Source: Thermogemmata fonticola (GTDB lineage: Bacteria; Planctomycetota; Planctomycetia; Gemmatales; Gemmataceae). Taken from it: a stretch of 64,000 bases of DNA. Position 1 is the stretch's first letter, and each line of letters opens with the position of its first letter. The notes below the pieces were generated by a model. It did no database searches. It was not told the DNA's origin and saw only the letters and a list, made by a program, of their open reading frames with translations. Below, piece by piece: positions 9,501 through 17,473 of the stretch. The stretch is from contig NZ_JACEFB010000009.1 of assembly GCF_013694095.1 (NCBI RefSeq), forward strand, positions 62,001 to 126,000. The letters run 5' to 3'. A program made the position numbers and the translations under genes.

Positions 9501-12500
9501 CCCACCGTAGCGGTTGCTCTGGTAAACCGCCTGCGGCGCGGGATCATCAACGCCGCTGAGGTCGATCGGATGGTCGTAGTTGGAGGCCGAATGGGTGGTG
9601 CCGCTAGCTGGTCCCGGGTCGGCCTGGTAGTTGCCCTGGACATCGCCGCCGATGTTCAACAAGGCCCGCGTTTGCAGCAGGTTCACCGTGACCCCTGGCT
9701 GCGGCGTCGGCGTCGGCGACAGCGTGCCGTGGTGCAGCGTATAGCCCGTGATCGTACCGCTGATGGTCGAGAACGGTAGCGCGGTGAAATCGTTATGGCG
9801 GTAAACCTCGAACGGGTCGCCCGAGACATTTACCAGCCGGGAATCGAAGGAGGTGAGGTAATAGCCCTCCGGCACGACCACCCGCACGATTTGTGTCGTG
9901 TTCAAGGTGAGATGACGGAACACATAGGAGCCGTCCGCCGCCGTCAGCGTCTGGACTTCGCCGTCGTCGAGCGAGCCGTTGTTGTTGGCATCCAGGTAGA
10001 CGGTCCAGGCCACCAGCGGTTGGCTGCCGGCGTCGAAGTTGGCCGTGATTTGCCCGTGGATCGCCGCGAATTCGTCCACCACGAAATTGACCAGTAACCC
10101 ATCGGTGCCGTTGTAAGTGAGATTCGTGACGAGGCTGGAACTGCCCCCGTGCATCTGGAAGCCGCTGGGGAGGATCAAGCCGACGTTGAACGGCGTATTC
10201 AGCGGCAAGGCGGACGAGTCGAACGCATACAGGCCGAATTCATTGGTGGAAGTGTACGGATCGATGCCGGGGTCGAATTGCTGGTTGTCGTTGTGGTCCA
10301 CGAATACCAATAGCCCGTTTTCCCGGAAGCTTTGGTTGTAGGTGGTGACGGTGCCGTAGAGGGCGGGATTGGGCGTGGCCCCGGCCGAGTAGGCCGAGTG
10401 AACCGGCGCGTTGACCCCGTCGTTGATCGAGGCATACACGTAGTACTGCCAGGGCATCAGGCCGTCCATGTTCCAATCGGTTTGCACGGTCCAATGACCC
10501 TGGGCGTCCACGGTCAGCGGCAGGTTGGTCGCCCCGGCGATCGGCGTTCCGTCGTAACCCGAGTTGTCCCGATCGACGTACAGGGTGACGCGGGCATTCG
10601 GCCCCAGGCTGCTGGCGACCCGGCCCGTGAGCATCACCGGCGTGGACAACGACGTGGGCGGTTGCACCACGACCGATTCGATCGTCGGCCGGGCGGTGCC
10701 GAACGAGGCCGTCAGCTTCGGGGCGCTGGAGAACTTGTAATTGCTCGTCAGCACGAGTTGATACGTTCCCGGCGTCAGGGTCACGAACGGGTCGCCGCTG
10801 GAACCTGCCATCCCTACCCCGATCGACTTCCGCGAACTGAGCGACGGCAGGAGGGTCAGGTTGTGGCGGGGGTCGCTGAACTGGCTCTGATCGACCGTCG
10901 TGCCGTCGGGCCGGACGATGGCTACGGATTGAATCCCGCCGATCTCTGGCCAACTCACCTGCAAGGTCCCGTGCGTGACGTTCTCCGGAACCGTGTACGG
11001 GATGCGGTAGTGATAGATCTGCGGCTGCGAGTCCGGCGGCGGCGAATCGATGCTGTGAATGAAACTGCTGCCGATCAGCGACGCATGCCCGGTGAAATCG
11101 ACCTTCACTCCCACGTCAATGGAAAAGAAGAAGAAGTCGAGGTCGACCCAGGCGGCCACGAAGTTCTCATCATCGGGCCGATCCCGCCGCCACTCCAGAA
11201 CGAAATCGACCTCGGCCAGTGTTTGCCCGCCGATGAAGGGAATGTGGTCCGGCACATTGACGTCGGCCTTCGCTTTCACATACACACTGTCGCCGTCGTG
11301 GATGTTGATAATCGCATCGAACCGGATCATGCCGTCGAGCCAATCGACCTTCACCGCCGCCGTGTAGTCCTGCTCGCCCCAATCCAGCACCAGCCGCACG
11401 TCACCCTTGCCCACCCCATCGAGGAAGTTGATGTTGCCATGCAACACCAGTTCGTCGGCGTCGATGGTGAAGTCGCCCTCGATCTGGACGAAGCTCCGGT
11501 ACAGCCAGATGGCCTCCAGCTTGCCGGTCACCACGATGTCCGAGGGATGTTGCAGGTTGTACACCCCCGCCTCGAAGCCGGTGATCATGATGCCGGTGTC
11601 GGCGATCTCGATCCCCTGATTGCCCTCCAATCCCAGGTCGATGCCGTTGAGCTGGCCGTCTTCCCACTGCACATACCCTTTCACTTTCCAGCCCGCCGGG
11701 AACCACAAATCCAGCGTGACGGCGAAGGTGTCCGAGGTGAAGGCGACCAGCAGCTTGTCGATGGTCATCGCCCCCAAACTCACGTCGGACAATTCGAATC
11801 GCACATCCTCCAGCTCGAAATCGCCCCCCTTGACGACCAGGCCGGGATGGCCCTGCGAACCGAGGATGACGGCGGCGTTCCACAACTGCGGCACCGAAAG
11901 CTGCCCCGAGAGCGTGAACAAGCTCGGTGTGTTCGCGGTGGCCTGCGAGTAGGTGATCGTGATCGGGTTGGTGGCCGTGCCCAACTCCACCTCCAGCCCC
12001 AAGAGGCTGAGCCGCCCTTGAAACATCATGTCCAGGTCGGTCAGCTCGCCGTTGGCGATCCGCAACCCCGCGGTGCCGCCCTGGCCGAACGTGACGGTCA
12101 GCGATTGGCCGCCGATGGTCGCCTGCACTTGCCCCGTGAGCGTGAACACGTCGTTGGCATAGTTGAACCGCAAGTTCTTCGTGGCGAAATGCACGCCGGC
12201 AAACGTCAAATCGCTGTTCAAAACCAGCGGGAAGGTGAGGATCTGCCCGCCGCTGACCTGCAAACCGGGGCTGGCAAAAATCACCTCCACGTTCTCATTC
12301 TCCGCCAGGCTGATCTGAGCCGAGCCGGTCAGGGTGAAGGTGCCGTCCGTATAGGAGATCGACAAGTTGTTGATGCTGAAGACCAACCCCCCGATGCTCA
12401 GGCCGCCGCTGAAGGCCGGTGATACCCCCGTCAGCTCCACTCCCTGCTCGGTGAGCTTGACGAAGTTGGACCCCGCCACGGTCATACTCACGCCGATCAG

Positions 12501-13079
12501 CGGCACCTGCGTGAGGCTCCCCTGCATCCAGATTTGCCCTTTCTCTTCTCCTTCGCCGTCGGGATCGACCATGCGAATGTTGTCCATGGTGAACTGGCCG
12601 GCCTCCACCGTGAACGGATGCGCCCCCGAATAGATGTTGACGCCGCCGGTCGCCGAGGCGAGTGCCGCCGCATTGAACGTGAAGGAAGTCTCGGTCTCCC
12701 ACAGCGTCAGGTTCGGCACCGAAACCATCGAGATGAGTTCCGCTTTCTCGACCGTAAATTCGGGATTGGGGTTGCTCGGCGAGAACCACACCTTGCCGTC
12801 CGGCTCGGTGGAGAAGACGGCCAATTCCTCGAAAGGCTCACTGTCGGCGGAGGCAAAGCCGAGTTTGATCTCCCCCTTGGCCCACCAGTTGCTCTGGGTA
12901 TCCATGAAGAAATCGCCGTAGAGGTACATCGGCCCGATGGCAAACCCCTGCACATCCGGAACCGTGCGGTCCTCCAGGACCTCCAACCCCAGGGGCCGCC
13001 GGCGGGTGGGCCAACGGCGGGGTGCAAACAGAGTCTGAACCCAACGCAAGGAACGGCGGGCGAACTGACTTGTGCCCAT
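6501..13079 (-). CDS. Giant secreted multidomain surface protein (2192 aa)
   Basis: The N-terminus has an Arg-rich stretch followed by LEVLEDRTVP (about 32-41), the planctomycete extracellular-protein signature. Residues about 190-640 hold divergent 60-85-residue beta repeats, each with an F-TLTGQ-like core (about 240, 303, 386, 445). Then come a beta-sandwich region (about 690-900), Cna-B/SdrD-like domains with DxNxxG loops (about 903-980, 1006-1090), and a third SdrD-like domain interrupted by a malectin-like domain (about 1140-1288). FG-GAP/VCBS repeats (about 1347-1726), another SdrD-like domain (about 1730-1800) and RTX-like nonapeptides (GGAGADVLLGRGGEDILIGG, about 2070-2106) follow. 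GAGGAGG precedes the ATG. It is likely exported and calcium-dependent, acting in adhesion or carbohydrate binding; the ligand is unknown. The 8.5-8.8 kb part is noticeably more AT-rich than its surroundings. Confidence 0.9.
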   Translation of the reverse strand: MGTSQFARRSLRWVQTLFAPRRWPTRRRPLGLEVLEDRTVPDVQGFAIGPMYLYGDFFMDTQSNWWAKGEIKLGFASADSEPFEELAVFSTEPDGKVWFSPSNPNPEFTVEKAELISMVSVPNLTLWETETSFTFNAAALASATGGVNIYSGAHPFTVEAGQFTMDNIRMVDPDGEGEEKGQIWMQGSLTQVPLIGVSMTVAGSNFVKLTEQGVELTGVSPAFSGGLSIGGLVFSINNLSISYTDGTFTLTGSAQISLAENENVEVIFASPGLQVSGGQILTFPLVLNSDLTFAGVHFATKNLRFNYANDVFTLTGQVQATIGGQSLTVTFGQGGTAGLRIANGELTDLDMMFQGRLSLLGLEVELGTATNPITITYSQATANTPSLFTLSGQLSVPQLWNAAVILGSQGHPGLVVKGGDFELEDVRFELSDVSLGAMTIDKLLVAFTSDTFAVTLDLWFPAGWKVKGYVQWEDGQLNGIDLGLEGNQGIEIADTGIMITGFEAGVYNLQHPSDIVVTGKLEAIWLYRSFVQIEGDFTIDADELVLHGNINFLDGVGKGDVRLVLDWGEQDYTAAVKVDWLDGMIRFDAIINIHDGDSVYVKAKADVNVPDHIPFIGGQTLAEVDFVLEWRRDRPDDENFVAAWVDLDFFFFSIDVGVKVDFTGHASLIGSSFIHSIDSPPPDSQPQIYHYRIPYTVPENVTHGTLQVSWPEIGGIQSVAIVRPDGTTVDQSQFSDPRHNLTLLPSLSSRKSIGVGMAGSSGDPFVTLTPGTYQLVLTSNYKFSSAPKLTASFGTARPTIESVVVQPPTSLSTPVMLTGRVASSLGPNARVTLYVDRDNSGYDGTPIAGATNLPLTVDAQGHWTVQTDWNMDGLMPWQYYVYASINDGVNAPVHSAYSAGATPNPALYGTVTTYNQSFRENGLLVFVDHNDNQQFDPGIDPYTSTNEFGLYAFDSSALPLNTPFNVGLILPSGFQMHGGSSSLVTNLTYNGTDGLLVNFVVDEFAAIHGQITANFDAGSQPLVAWTVYLDANNNGSLDDGEVQTLTAADGSYVFRHLTLNTTQIVRVVVPEGYYLTSFDSRLVNVSGDPFEVYRHNDFTALPFSTISGTITGYTLHHGTLSPTPTPQPGVTVNLLQTRALLNIGGDVQGNYQADPGPASGTTHSASNYDHPIDLSGVDDPAPQAVYQSNRYGGSFKYTITGLKPNAPHLIRLHFAELFWSGQGQRLFDVWINGQQVLNNYDIFARAGGAFRAVIESFTIMADAQGSINIDFYSVWDNPQINGIEVHEIVASTTTDAQGNYSFTGLKAGNYTVAQAVPSGWREVSPFTSDFHLQSPSGSNLWHLPNLPGNPRPIDVGVADFDGDGKLDVAVLHAVFNETNNQSFVHIYYNGDWAHPARYGLEYGTNYSKMVIGNFWGIGRPSIAFFGLSEQRYHGRIDALMNRTGSRTRNFEDLLYDLWELQNFDRGIVGDFVLLPHDKSLYYGVWDTVGVFYWNHQGQPTISIVDLLGPNGAAYNYAPLADAASPQQMLSVDVNGDGYHDLIISDRWRSPVVLFGSDSPNENRPGFHYTALGHQTSISVLPSAYHVLAADINGDGLIDLGVFDTNGEFHYAIQDQTGNFSAISPGLGVLGKTVGSALFHDVNGDLKPDLVWVVQGVGSQAVHVVLNTGETGRWFRHGDDTIWGLASAPAGDVRMTAADLDGDGLAELIVIDKEANTVQVLANRSVTRPTPIDVTVDGNVSNGNNFVNAQFGQVGGKVFADVDRDGRLTGHEPGLAGATVYVDLNRNGRLDRGEPRMRTGADGLYAFAGLAPGVYHVRVAPQAGQKITIPGGELHRIRIGASSAPQLDRHFGTVAAADITFHVPAQSRVLRLVRSGDRLEILDRFRGVIASYALPEVHSLTLLGGANLRTRLVVDLARGGSFDLPGGITFRAGTGQQDALRLVLGNGFDRVHISGNQARLNDQLAVRWSGVEVLAVESREGNDLLSIQGTPLAQGTVVLQGGLGDDVYRLATRSTSVRIQDDGGIDTLDLAAALSGVQVDLTSSRFQTLDAVGSRLRLDGTIENILGSRFADYLLGGPGRNIVIGGAGADVLLGRGGEDILIGGTVSWDDDGASLQALAAEWHSSRAYAERVQNLIDGTGSPERLNGSVFLDSSVLSDDGESDWLFGGAGRDWFVPFSGDRIGDRESGERSGG

Positions 13080-13768
13080 GCACTCCTCCTCTCAACAGGT
13101 GTCGTGTCTGGCAAAGCGACCGGTCACACTGCATCGGTACGGTCGTGCTTGAGGGGAGTAAGCAGAAGGAGTTCAAAAACTTGCACACTCACGAACGCTG
13201 ACCGTGAGCCTGAACCCTCATCCCTTCTCGATGTGCCTGAACACGTTCCTGTTGGTGGAGTGCAAGATTTTGCTTGTGCTACCCCAATCAATCATGGCCG
13301 AAGCCGACATCTTCCCCGCTGTCCTCATCGCTCTGACAGCGGGAAAGACAACTTCCATGTTACTTCCCCTGAGAAGCTGTGCAATACTTTTTTGGCGACC
13401 CATGAACTGGCAAACCCCTGCCACCTCTTCCTCACCCGTCCAACCCCGTCGACTCCCACCGTCCCGCCGCCTCTCCTCGACATTTCCCTTGCATCGCATG
13501 CCCATCCCGCAGCCATCGAGGCAGCATCGTGACATGCCACTGCCGACAAATCTCAAACCAGTCCTGCGATATACCTCCCGCTAGCCATCAAGATGTCTCG
13601 CCATCCATTCCACGCGCAGAAGCCCCCTCCTCGCCACCCCTACCTCCCTCACCCCTTCCCTAGCCTCTGGTGTCCGCTGGTCCTTTCTCTCCTCCGCTAG
13701 CCTCTGGTGTCCGCCACTCCTTCTTCTCACCCCGTCTGAAGGACCGCGAGGCTTCCTAGTCCTTTCTT
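13080..13768. other. Long intergenic region upstream of the giant gene
   Basis: This 689-bp stretch is lower in GC than its neighbours and pyrimidine-rich on the plus strand between 13430 and 13770. It should contain the promoter of the giant gene and the end of the 13769 transcript. A pair of 18-bp direct repeats lies at 13660-13714. Open frames of about 110 codons on both strands have implausible composition, so no gene is called. Confidence 0.4.
13660..13714. repeat. Pair of 18-bp direct repeats, period 37
   Basis: CTAGCCTCTGGTGTCCGC occurs at 13660-13677 and again, identically, at 13697-13714. The sequence between is also pyrimidine-rich. It lies just downstream of the minus-strand gene ending at 13769 and is one of several short duplications in this window. 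Confidence 0.85.
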
Positions 13769-14857
13769 CTACCCCTCGGAGTGGCCGCGACGCAGACGGC
13801 GAGCTAGCCAGCGGAAGAAGACCGCCAAGGTCAGCAACACCCCCGCCGCCACCAACAACCACACATACACCGGCGTCCGCCTCTCCTGCACCCACGTCAC
13901 ACCCGGCGGCTCTGGCAAACCATAATACGATAAACGAAATCGATCCTCCGATACAGGACCATACTCGATCTGAATATCCTTCATCTCAATCATCGAATCT
14001 GGTGGTAAATCCCGCCAAGATGTTGATTCCTTAAATTGTATAACTATCGGACGACCTTCGAAATCAATATTATATAAAACCTCACCATTTACACGTGCCT
14101 TGACTAAAGGTATCTCCGGCTTGTGCCCCGGCGCCATGTAGGTGTACTCAAACGCTCGAACGGTCCACTCCTGATCCGGTGCCACCTCAAACCAACCCCA
14201 CACCGGCTCCCGCGTCCAACTGATCCTCGGATCCGTAAACGGCTGGCCCGGACGGACCTCAAAATCCGCCCGAATCACCCGCACACCCTCCCGTTCCCCA
14301 TCCCTCAACTTCAATACCCGAAACGTCGGATGCCTCAGCAAAGCCGGCAAAGGGAGCGTGCGCAGACTAAACGGCGCGCGAATCGGAGACAACCAAAAAG
14401 CTATCATGTCACGAATCCCACCGCCTGAGGGTTTTGAGGCGACTTCTTCGGCCATCTCGTAGGTTTCCAGCCGCAATTCCCGCGTTTCGTACCGGCCTGT
14501 TAGAAGGAAACTGTACACCGAATTGGCCCCACGCACCGACTGCTGGTAATGAACCTTATGAAGCTGGCCCTTACGCCACTCCTCCAGGTTATGGCAGATG
14601 ATCAGCCACTGCTCACCTGATACCGCAAACTCCACGTCGCGGATCAATTGCCAATCGACTCGAGGCATGGTCTCGATGATTCGATAGCGACCGGAACAGT
14701 GGCGGTACCGTTCTTCCAGTTTGGTCACACCGTCTAGACAATCTGCGCGAAATTGTTCAGGTGTATACTGAGACGAAGCCGGTGAGGCGGCACAAACGCT
14801 GAGAAGAACACAGCCGAGTCCACCGAGACCCAGACGTGTGACCCTTGAACTTCTCAT
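13769..14857 (-). CDS. Secreted/membrane-anchored hypothetical protein with atypical base composition
   Basis: The 362-residue product begins with a signal peptide (MRSSRVTRLGLGGLGCVLLS, probable cleavage after ASPASS) and ends with a single hydrophobic helix (TPVYVWLLVAAGVLLTLAVF) followed by Arg/Lys. It should therefore be exported and C-terminally anchored. The body is rich in beta-type sequence, in a style often seen for planctomycete proteins of unknown function, but matches no domain I recognise. The chosen start has AGGGGAG about 8 bases upstream; an upstream in-frame ATG at 14965 would bury the signal peptide. Codons with A/T at the third position (AAA, ATA, TTA, AAT) are far commoner than in neighbouring genes, especially 13950-14110, which suggests foreign or relaxed sequence. 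Confidence 0.75.
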   Translation of the reverse strand: MRSSRVTRLGLGGLGCVLLSVCAASPASSQYTPEQFRADCLDGVTKLEERYRHCSGRYRIIETMPRVDWQLIRDVEFAVSGEQWLIICHNLEEWRKGQLHKVHYQQSVRGANSVYSFLLTGRYETRELRLETYEMAEEVASKPSGGGIRDMIAFWLSPIRAPFSLRTLPLPALLRHPTFRVLKLRDGEREGVRVIRADFEVRPGQPFTDPRISWTREPVWGWFEVAPDQEWTVRAFEYTYMAPGHKPEIPLVKARVNGEVLYNIDFEGRPIVIQFKESTSWRDLPPDSMIEMKDIQIEYGPVSEDRFRLSYYGLPEPPGVTWVQERRTPVYVWLLVAAGVLLTLAVFFRWLARRLRRGHSEG

Positions 14858-15685
14858 TGGTTTTTCTCCCCTCAAAGGCGTGGCTGGCCCGGAAAGAGCC
14901 ACGAAAAGGAGAGGAGGGTGCAGCCTCCGGGCCAGCCTTCCTTGGTGTGACGAACGCCCTGTCAAAAGCTAACTCCGCCGTTGGGTAACAAGCGGGATTG
15001 GCAGAACGCAGGGCGAGAACATAGAAGTGTTGTCCCTAGAAAATGGGCCGACAGTGAGGCTGAACATTCGGGTCGACTGGGTCTGGTTGACAGAAGCATG
15101 AGGCGGAGCAATTGGCGGTGTTTTGTCCATTTTCATCGCAGGGGGCACCGATCTGTCCGACGCACAGGGTGGTGCATTGCGTGCATGAGGGACCACCAAC
15201 GGTTCACGCCGCCGGAGTCGGAAAACACCCCCGATGACCTGCCATCGTCACCGGAACAGGAATCCTCGCCAGGCCACGCCCTCGGAGCCGGGATTTCGCC
15301 CGATGACATGTCCAAGTCCCTGGAATAGGAAGCTCCTCCCGAACGACATAAACGTGCCAGCGGAATAAAAGCCTAAGCCGCACACGCTGTAAGGAGCCGC
15401 CATTCCCGGCGTCCTGCGCGGTACATTTCCCCTGATCTTCCCCGTTACTTTCCGTGGACAAAAGAAGGCGAGGAAGCCCAAGGTTTTCCTGGTGATCCCA
15501 CGGTTGGGGAGGGAGGCGCAAGAGGGGCCAGCGGGAGTCTGAACATTCCTCTGTCGAAGCCAGTGGCCGTGGAGCAGTTGCCCTAGACCGAAAAGCCGCG
15601 ATCGGCGATGATACCCAAGGACTGAGAGATATCCGGCCCGGTCCCGACAGCCTCTGGCGAAGGGACATAGCAGGAGAGAGTGTCT
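14858..15685. other. 828-bp divergent intergenic region
   Basis: It separates the minus-strand secreted gene from the plus-strand small membrane protein, so it should carry promoters for both. Several overlapping frames of 60-225 codons exist on both strands, but none has convincing codon usage, ribosome site or recognisable motif. A 51-codon minus-strand frame starting at the ATG near 15403 (MAAPYSVCGLGFYSAG...) is the most protein-like but is not supported enough to call. Confidence 0.35.
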
Positions 15686-15883
15686 ATGGCAGCAAAAGCG
15701 ACATCTAAGGAACCCAAGGCTGGGGAAAATGCCCTGGCGGACAGCAGCGGGGATTACCCCCCCGATCCGTATCCGGATTACCGGCCGGTGTATGGCTGGG
15801 TGTTCCAATCCTGGCTGGTGATGTTCCTGGCGGTGATCTGCTTGGCGCTGGTGTTTTATTTGCTTTCGTATGTGCCCTGGTAG
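15686..15883 (+). CDS. Small single-pass membrane protein (65 aa)
   Basis: The product has a 35-residue hydrophilic N-terminus containing a Pro/Tyr-rich stretch (DYPPDPYPDYRPVYG), then one strongly hydrophobic helix (residues about 43-61) ending in YVPW. GGAG lies 9 bases before this ATG; a GTG two codons upstream (15680) is less well placed. Size and layout suit a small inner-membrane subunit or regulator, with the N-terminus probably cytosolic. The gene stands alone, converging on the CBS-pair gene 57 bp away. No family is recognised; the coding call rests on composition and the ribosome site. Confidence 0.65.
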   Translation: MAAKATSKEPKAGENALADSSGDYPPDPYPDYRPVYGWVFQSWLVMFLAVICLALVFYLLSYVPW

Positions 15884-15940
15884 TAGGGTCAAGCGGGCGG
15901 ACTCCCACTCCAGCCAAGGAGGGGGAAGCAAGCCGGGGTG

Positions 15941-16345
15941 TCATTCCAGTTTTTTGAGCACGTCGATGGGACTGATCACCCCGATGACGACTCCGGTGGC
16001 ATCGACCACGAAAAGATGATGGACGTGGAGGTTGAGGAGTTTTTCCACAACGGAACGAACGGAGGTGTCGGGCCGGACGGAGATGACGGCCGGGGTCATG
16101 ATGTCGGTGACCGGCGTATTGTCGGGTTCCACAGTTTTGGAGCGTTGCCGAGTGTGGACGAGCACGTCGGTCTTGGTGACGACTCCCAAGGGATGCCCCG
16201 CCTCGTCGATGACGACCGCTGCTCCAAAACCGCGTTCGGTGAGAAAGGCCGCCGCTTGAGCGACTGTAGCGCTAGCACTGAGCGAGACAGGCCCCGGCGT
16301 CATCAAATCAGCCGCCGTCTGGGCGCGGAGGATCATCGGTTCCAT
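15941..16345 (-). CDS. CBS-domain pair protein
   Basis: At 134 residues this is a free-standing Bateman module. The first CBS domain is about residues 8-64 (AADLMTPGPVSLSASATVAQAA, GFGAAVVIDEAGHPLGVVTKTDVL) and the second about 75-131 (VTDIMTPAVISVRPDTSV, HHLFVVDATGVVIGVISPIDVLKKL). CBS pairs bind adenosine nucleotides such as AMP, ATP or S-adenosylmethionine and act as sensors. No effector domain is attached, so it must act in trans or as a binding protein. GGAG lies 9 bases before the ATG. It converges with the small membrane protein gene. The family call is secure; the ligand and partner are unknown. Confidence 0.93.
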   Translation of the reverse strand: MEPMILRAQTAADLMTPGPVSLSASATVAQAAAFLTERGFGAAVVIDEAGHPLGVVTKTDVLVHTRQRSKTVEPDNTPVTDIMTPAVISVRPDTSVRSVVEKLLNLHVHHLFVVDATGVVIGVISPIDVLKKLE

Positions 16346-16899
16346 ATCACATACTCCTATCTAGGATCAAAGCAATTATTTCCCTGGCAGCTCGGAAAGC
16401 CAATCCCTCCGGCGGCAACCCGGAAACCCACCCTGCGGGTGATCTTCTATCGAGAGCTTCCGGATGGTAACCAGAAGCACCGCATTTCGACCGCAAACCT
16501 TGCGGCAAGAATCTCTCCCCTCGCTGTGATGGTATGGCTGGCGCCATGCTGAGGCGATACGCCGAGTGCGGAAGGGAGCCTCAATTTCTGCACGGGGAGG
16601 TTGCCGAGAGGGCGAATGACTCCTAAGAATGGTGTGTCTGCGTTGTGCAGGGAAGCGTGATGCCCCCGGTAACTTTCCCCGATGGGTATCCGTGACTCAT
16701 CGTATCTTCCGCCGGGGGACGCGGAGGACGATTCCTCCCGCTCATCGGCTCACCGGCCGAGTGCGCGGATTGTGACAGCGGCACACGATGGTTCGCCGCC
16801 GGCCAGAACCAGTTTTTCCCGCGGGGCGCAGACACTCCTCCCAGGAACGAGAGGTCATTCCGAAGTCCGAGGAGGAACCATCCGAACATCTTTTGTCTG
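16346..16899. other. Intergenic region before tRNA-Glu
   Basis: This 554-bp stretch should contain the CBS gene promoter (minus strand) and the tRNA promoter (plus strand). No clear hexamer pair, riboswitch motif or coding frame with support was found. Confidence 0.35.
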
Positions 16900-16972
16900 G
16901 ACCCTGTCGTCTAGAGGCCTAGGACATGGCCCTTTCAAGGCCAAAACCGGGGTTCGAATCCCCGCAGGGTCA
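16900..16972 (+). tRNA. tRNA-Glu (anticodon UUC)
   Basis: It folds into a full cloverleaf. The acceptor stem is GACCCTG (16900-16906) with CAGGGTC (16965-16971), followed by discriminator A. The anticodon stem is TGGCC/GGCCA (16927-16931, 16939-16943) around loop CTTTCAA with anticodon TTC at 16934-16936. The T-arm is CGGGG-TTCGAAT-CCCCG (16948-16964). The length is 73 nt and the terminal CCA is not encoded (CTG follows). A run of six T starts 5 bases after the gene and could aid termination. Confidence 0.97.
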
Positions 16973-17473
16973 CTGATTTTTTGTATAGAATAACTGCTGG
17001 CAGTATCCAGCCTCTCTGCGGCGCGTGCTGACCGCTCTATGCGCCCGATCTATTCCCGCCCCTACTTTCCTCCTCGGATGTTCCCCCTCTCATTCTATTT
17101 TTTTCTTTTGATGCTTCAGTATTCTATTTCCCCTCTTCGACGGCTCCTGAGTTTGATCATACTGCATGAGGCAGCCTGTGGTTTATTCTGCATGGGGCAG
17201 CTTGCCGTCCTAATCTCGAAGCCGGGCGGCAGGTTCTAGGCGGAATCCGCGAGGGGGAGGAGGGGGGCTGATGGGTCTGGGATGTGGCGGCTCGATGGGT
17301 CTGGGTTGGGTCGGAGCGGTGGGCCGTTGTCGCGCGGCGGATCAATCCGTTGCATGGACTATGGTATCGGAGGCACGGCGGACTGGGTCAACGCAGGAGA
17401 GCACCGAGAGGTTTCCGAGCAGTTCTCTGGAAGTTCCCCGGAGGAGGAAGTGGCGGTGATGGAAGGGAGCAGC
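16973..17473. other. Intergenic region, tRNA to PEP-utilising gene
   Basis: This 501-bp stretch is AT-rich just after the tRNA (16973-17170). It has two near-identical 14-base words, CTGCATGAGGCAGC and CTGCATGGGGCAGC, at about 17162 and 17190, each of which is itself partly palindromic. GATGGGTCTGGG is repeated at about 17270 and 17293. These could be operator-like or simple duplications. No gene was seen. Confidence 0.35.

Noticed and set aside
10332-12422. 696-codon plus-strand frame within the giant gene
   Set aside because: Rich in Arg/His/Gln/Asp strings typical of an antisense shadow of high-GC coding sequence. The minus-strand domains are recognisable.
13218-13556. 112-codon minus-strand frame upstream of the giant gene
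   Set aside because: Unusual composition (many Met, Cys, Trp, Arg), no ribosome site and no motif.
15203-15931. Overlapping minus-strand frames (154-227 codons) in the 14858-15685 gap
   Set aside because: They run through the small membrane protein gene and have no ribosome site or motif. Only the 51-codon end near 15250-15403 looked remotely protein-like, too little to call.
16380-16600. Possible riboswitch upstream of the CBS or tRNA gene
   Set aside because: Several GC-rich stems can be drawn, but no conserved riboswitch core motif was recognised.
16682-16993. 103-codon plus-strand frame running through the tRNA
   Set aside because: It crosses the tRNA-Glu gene and has no support.
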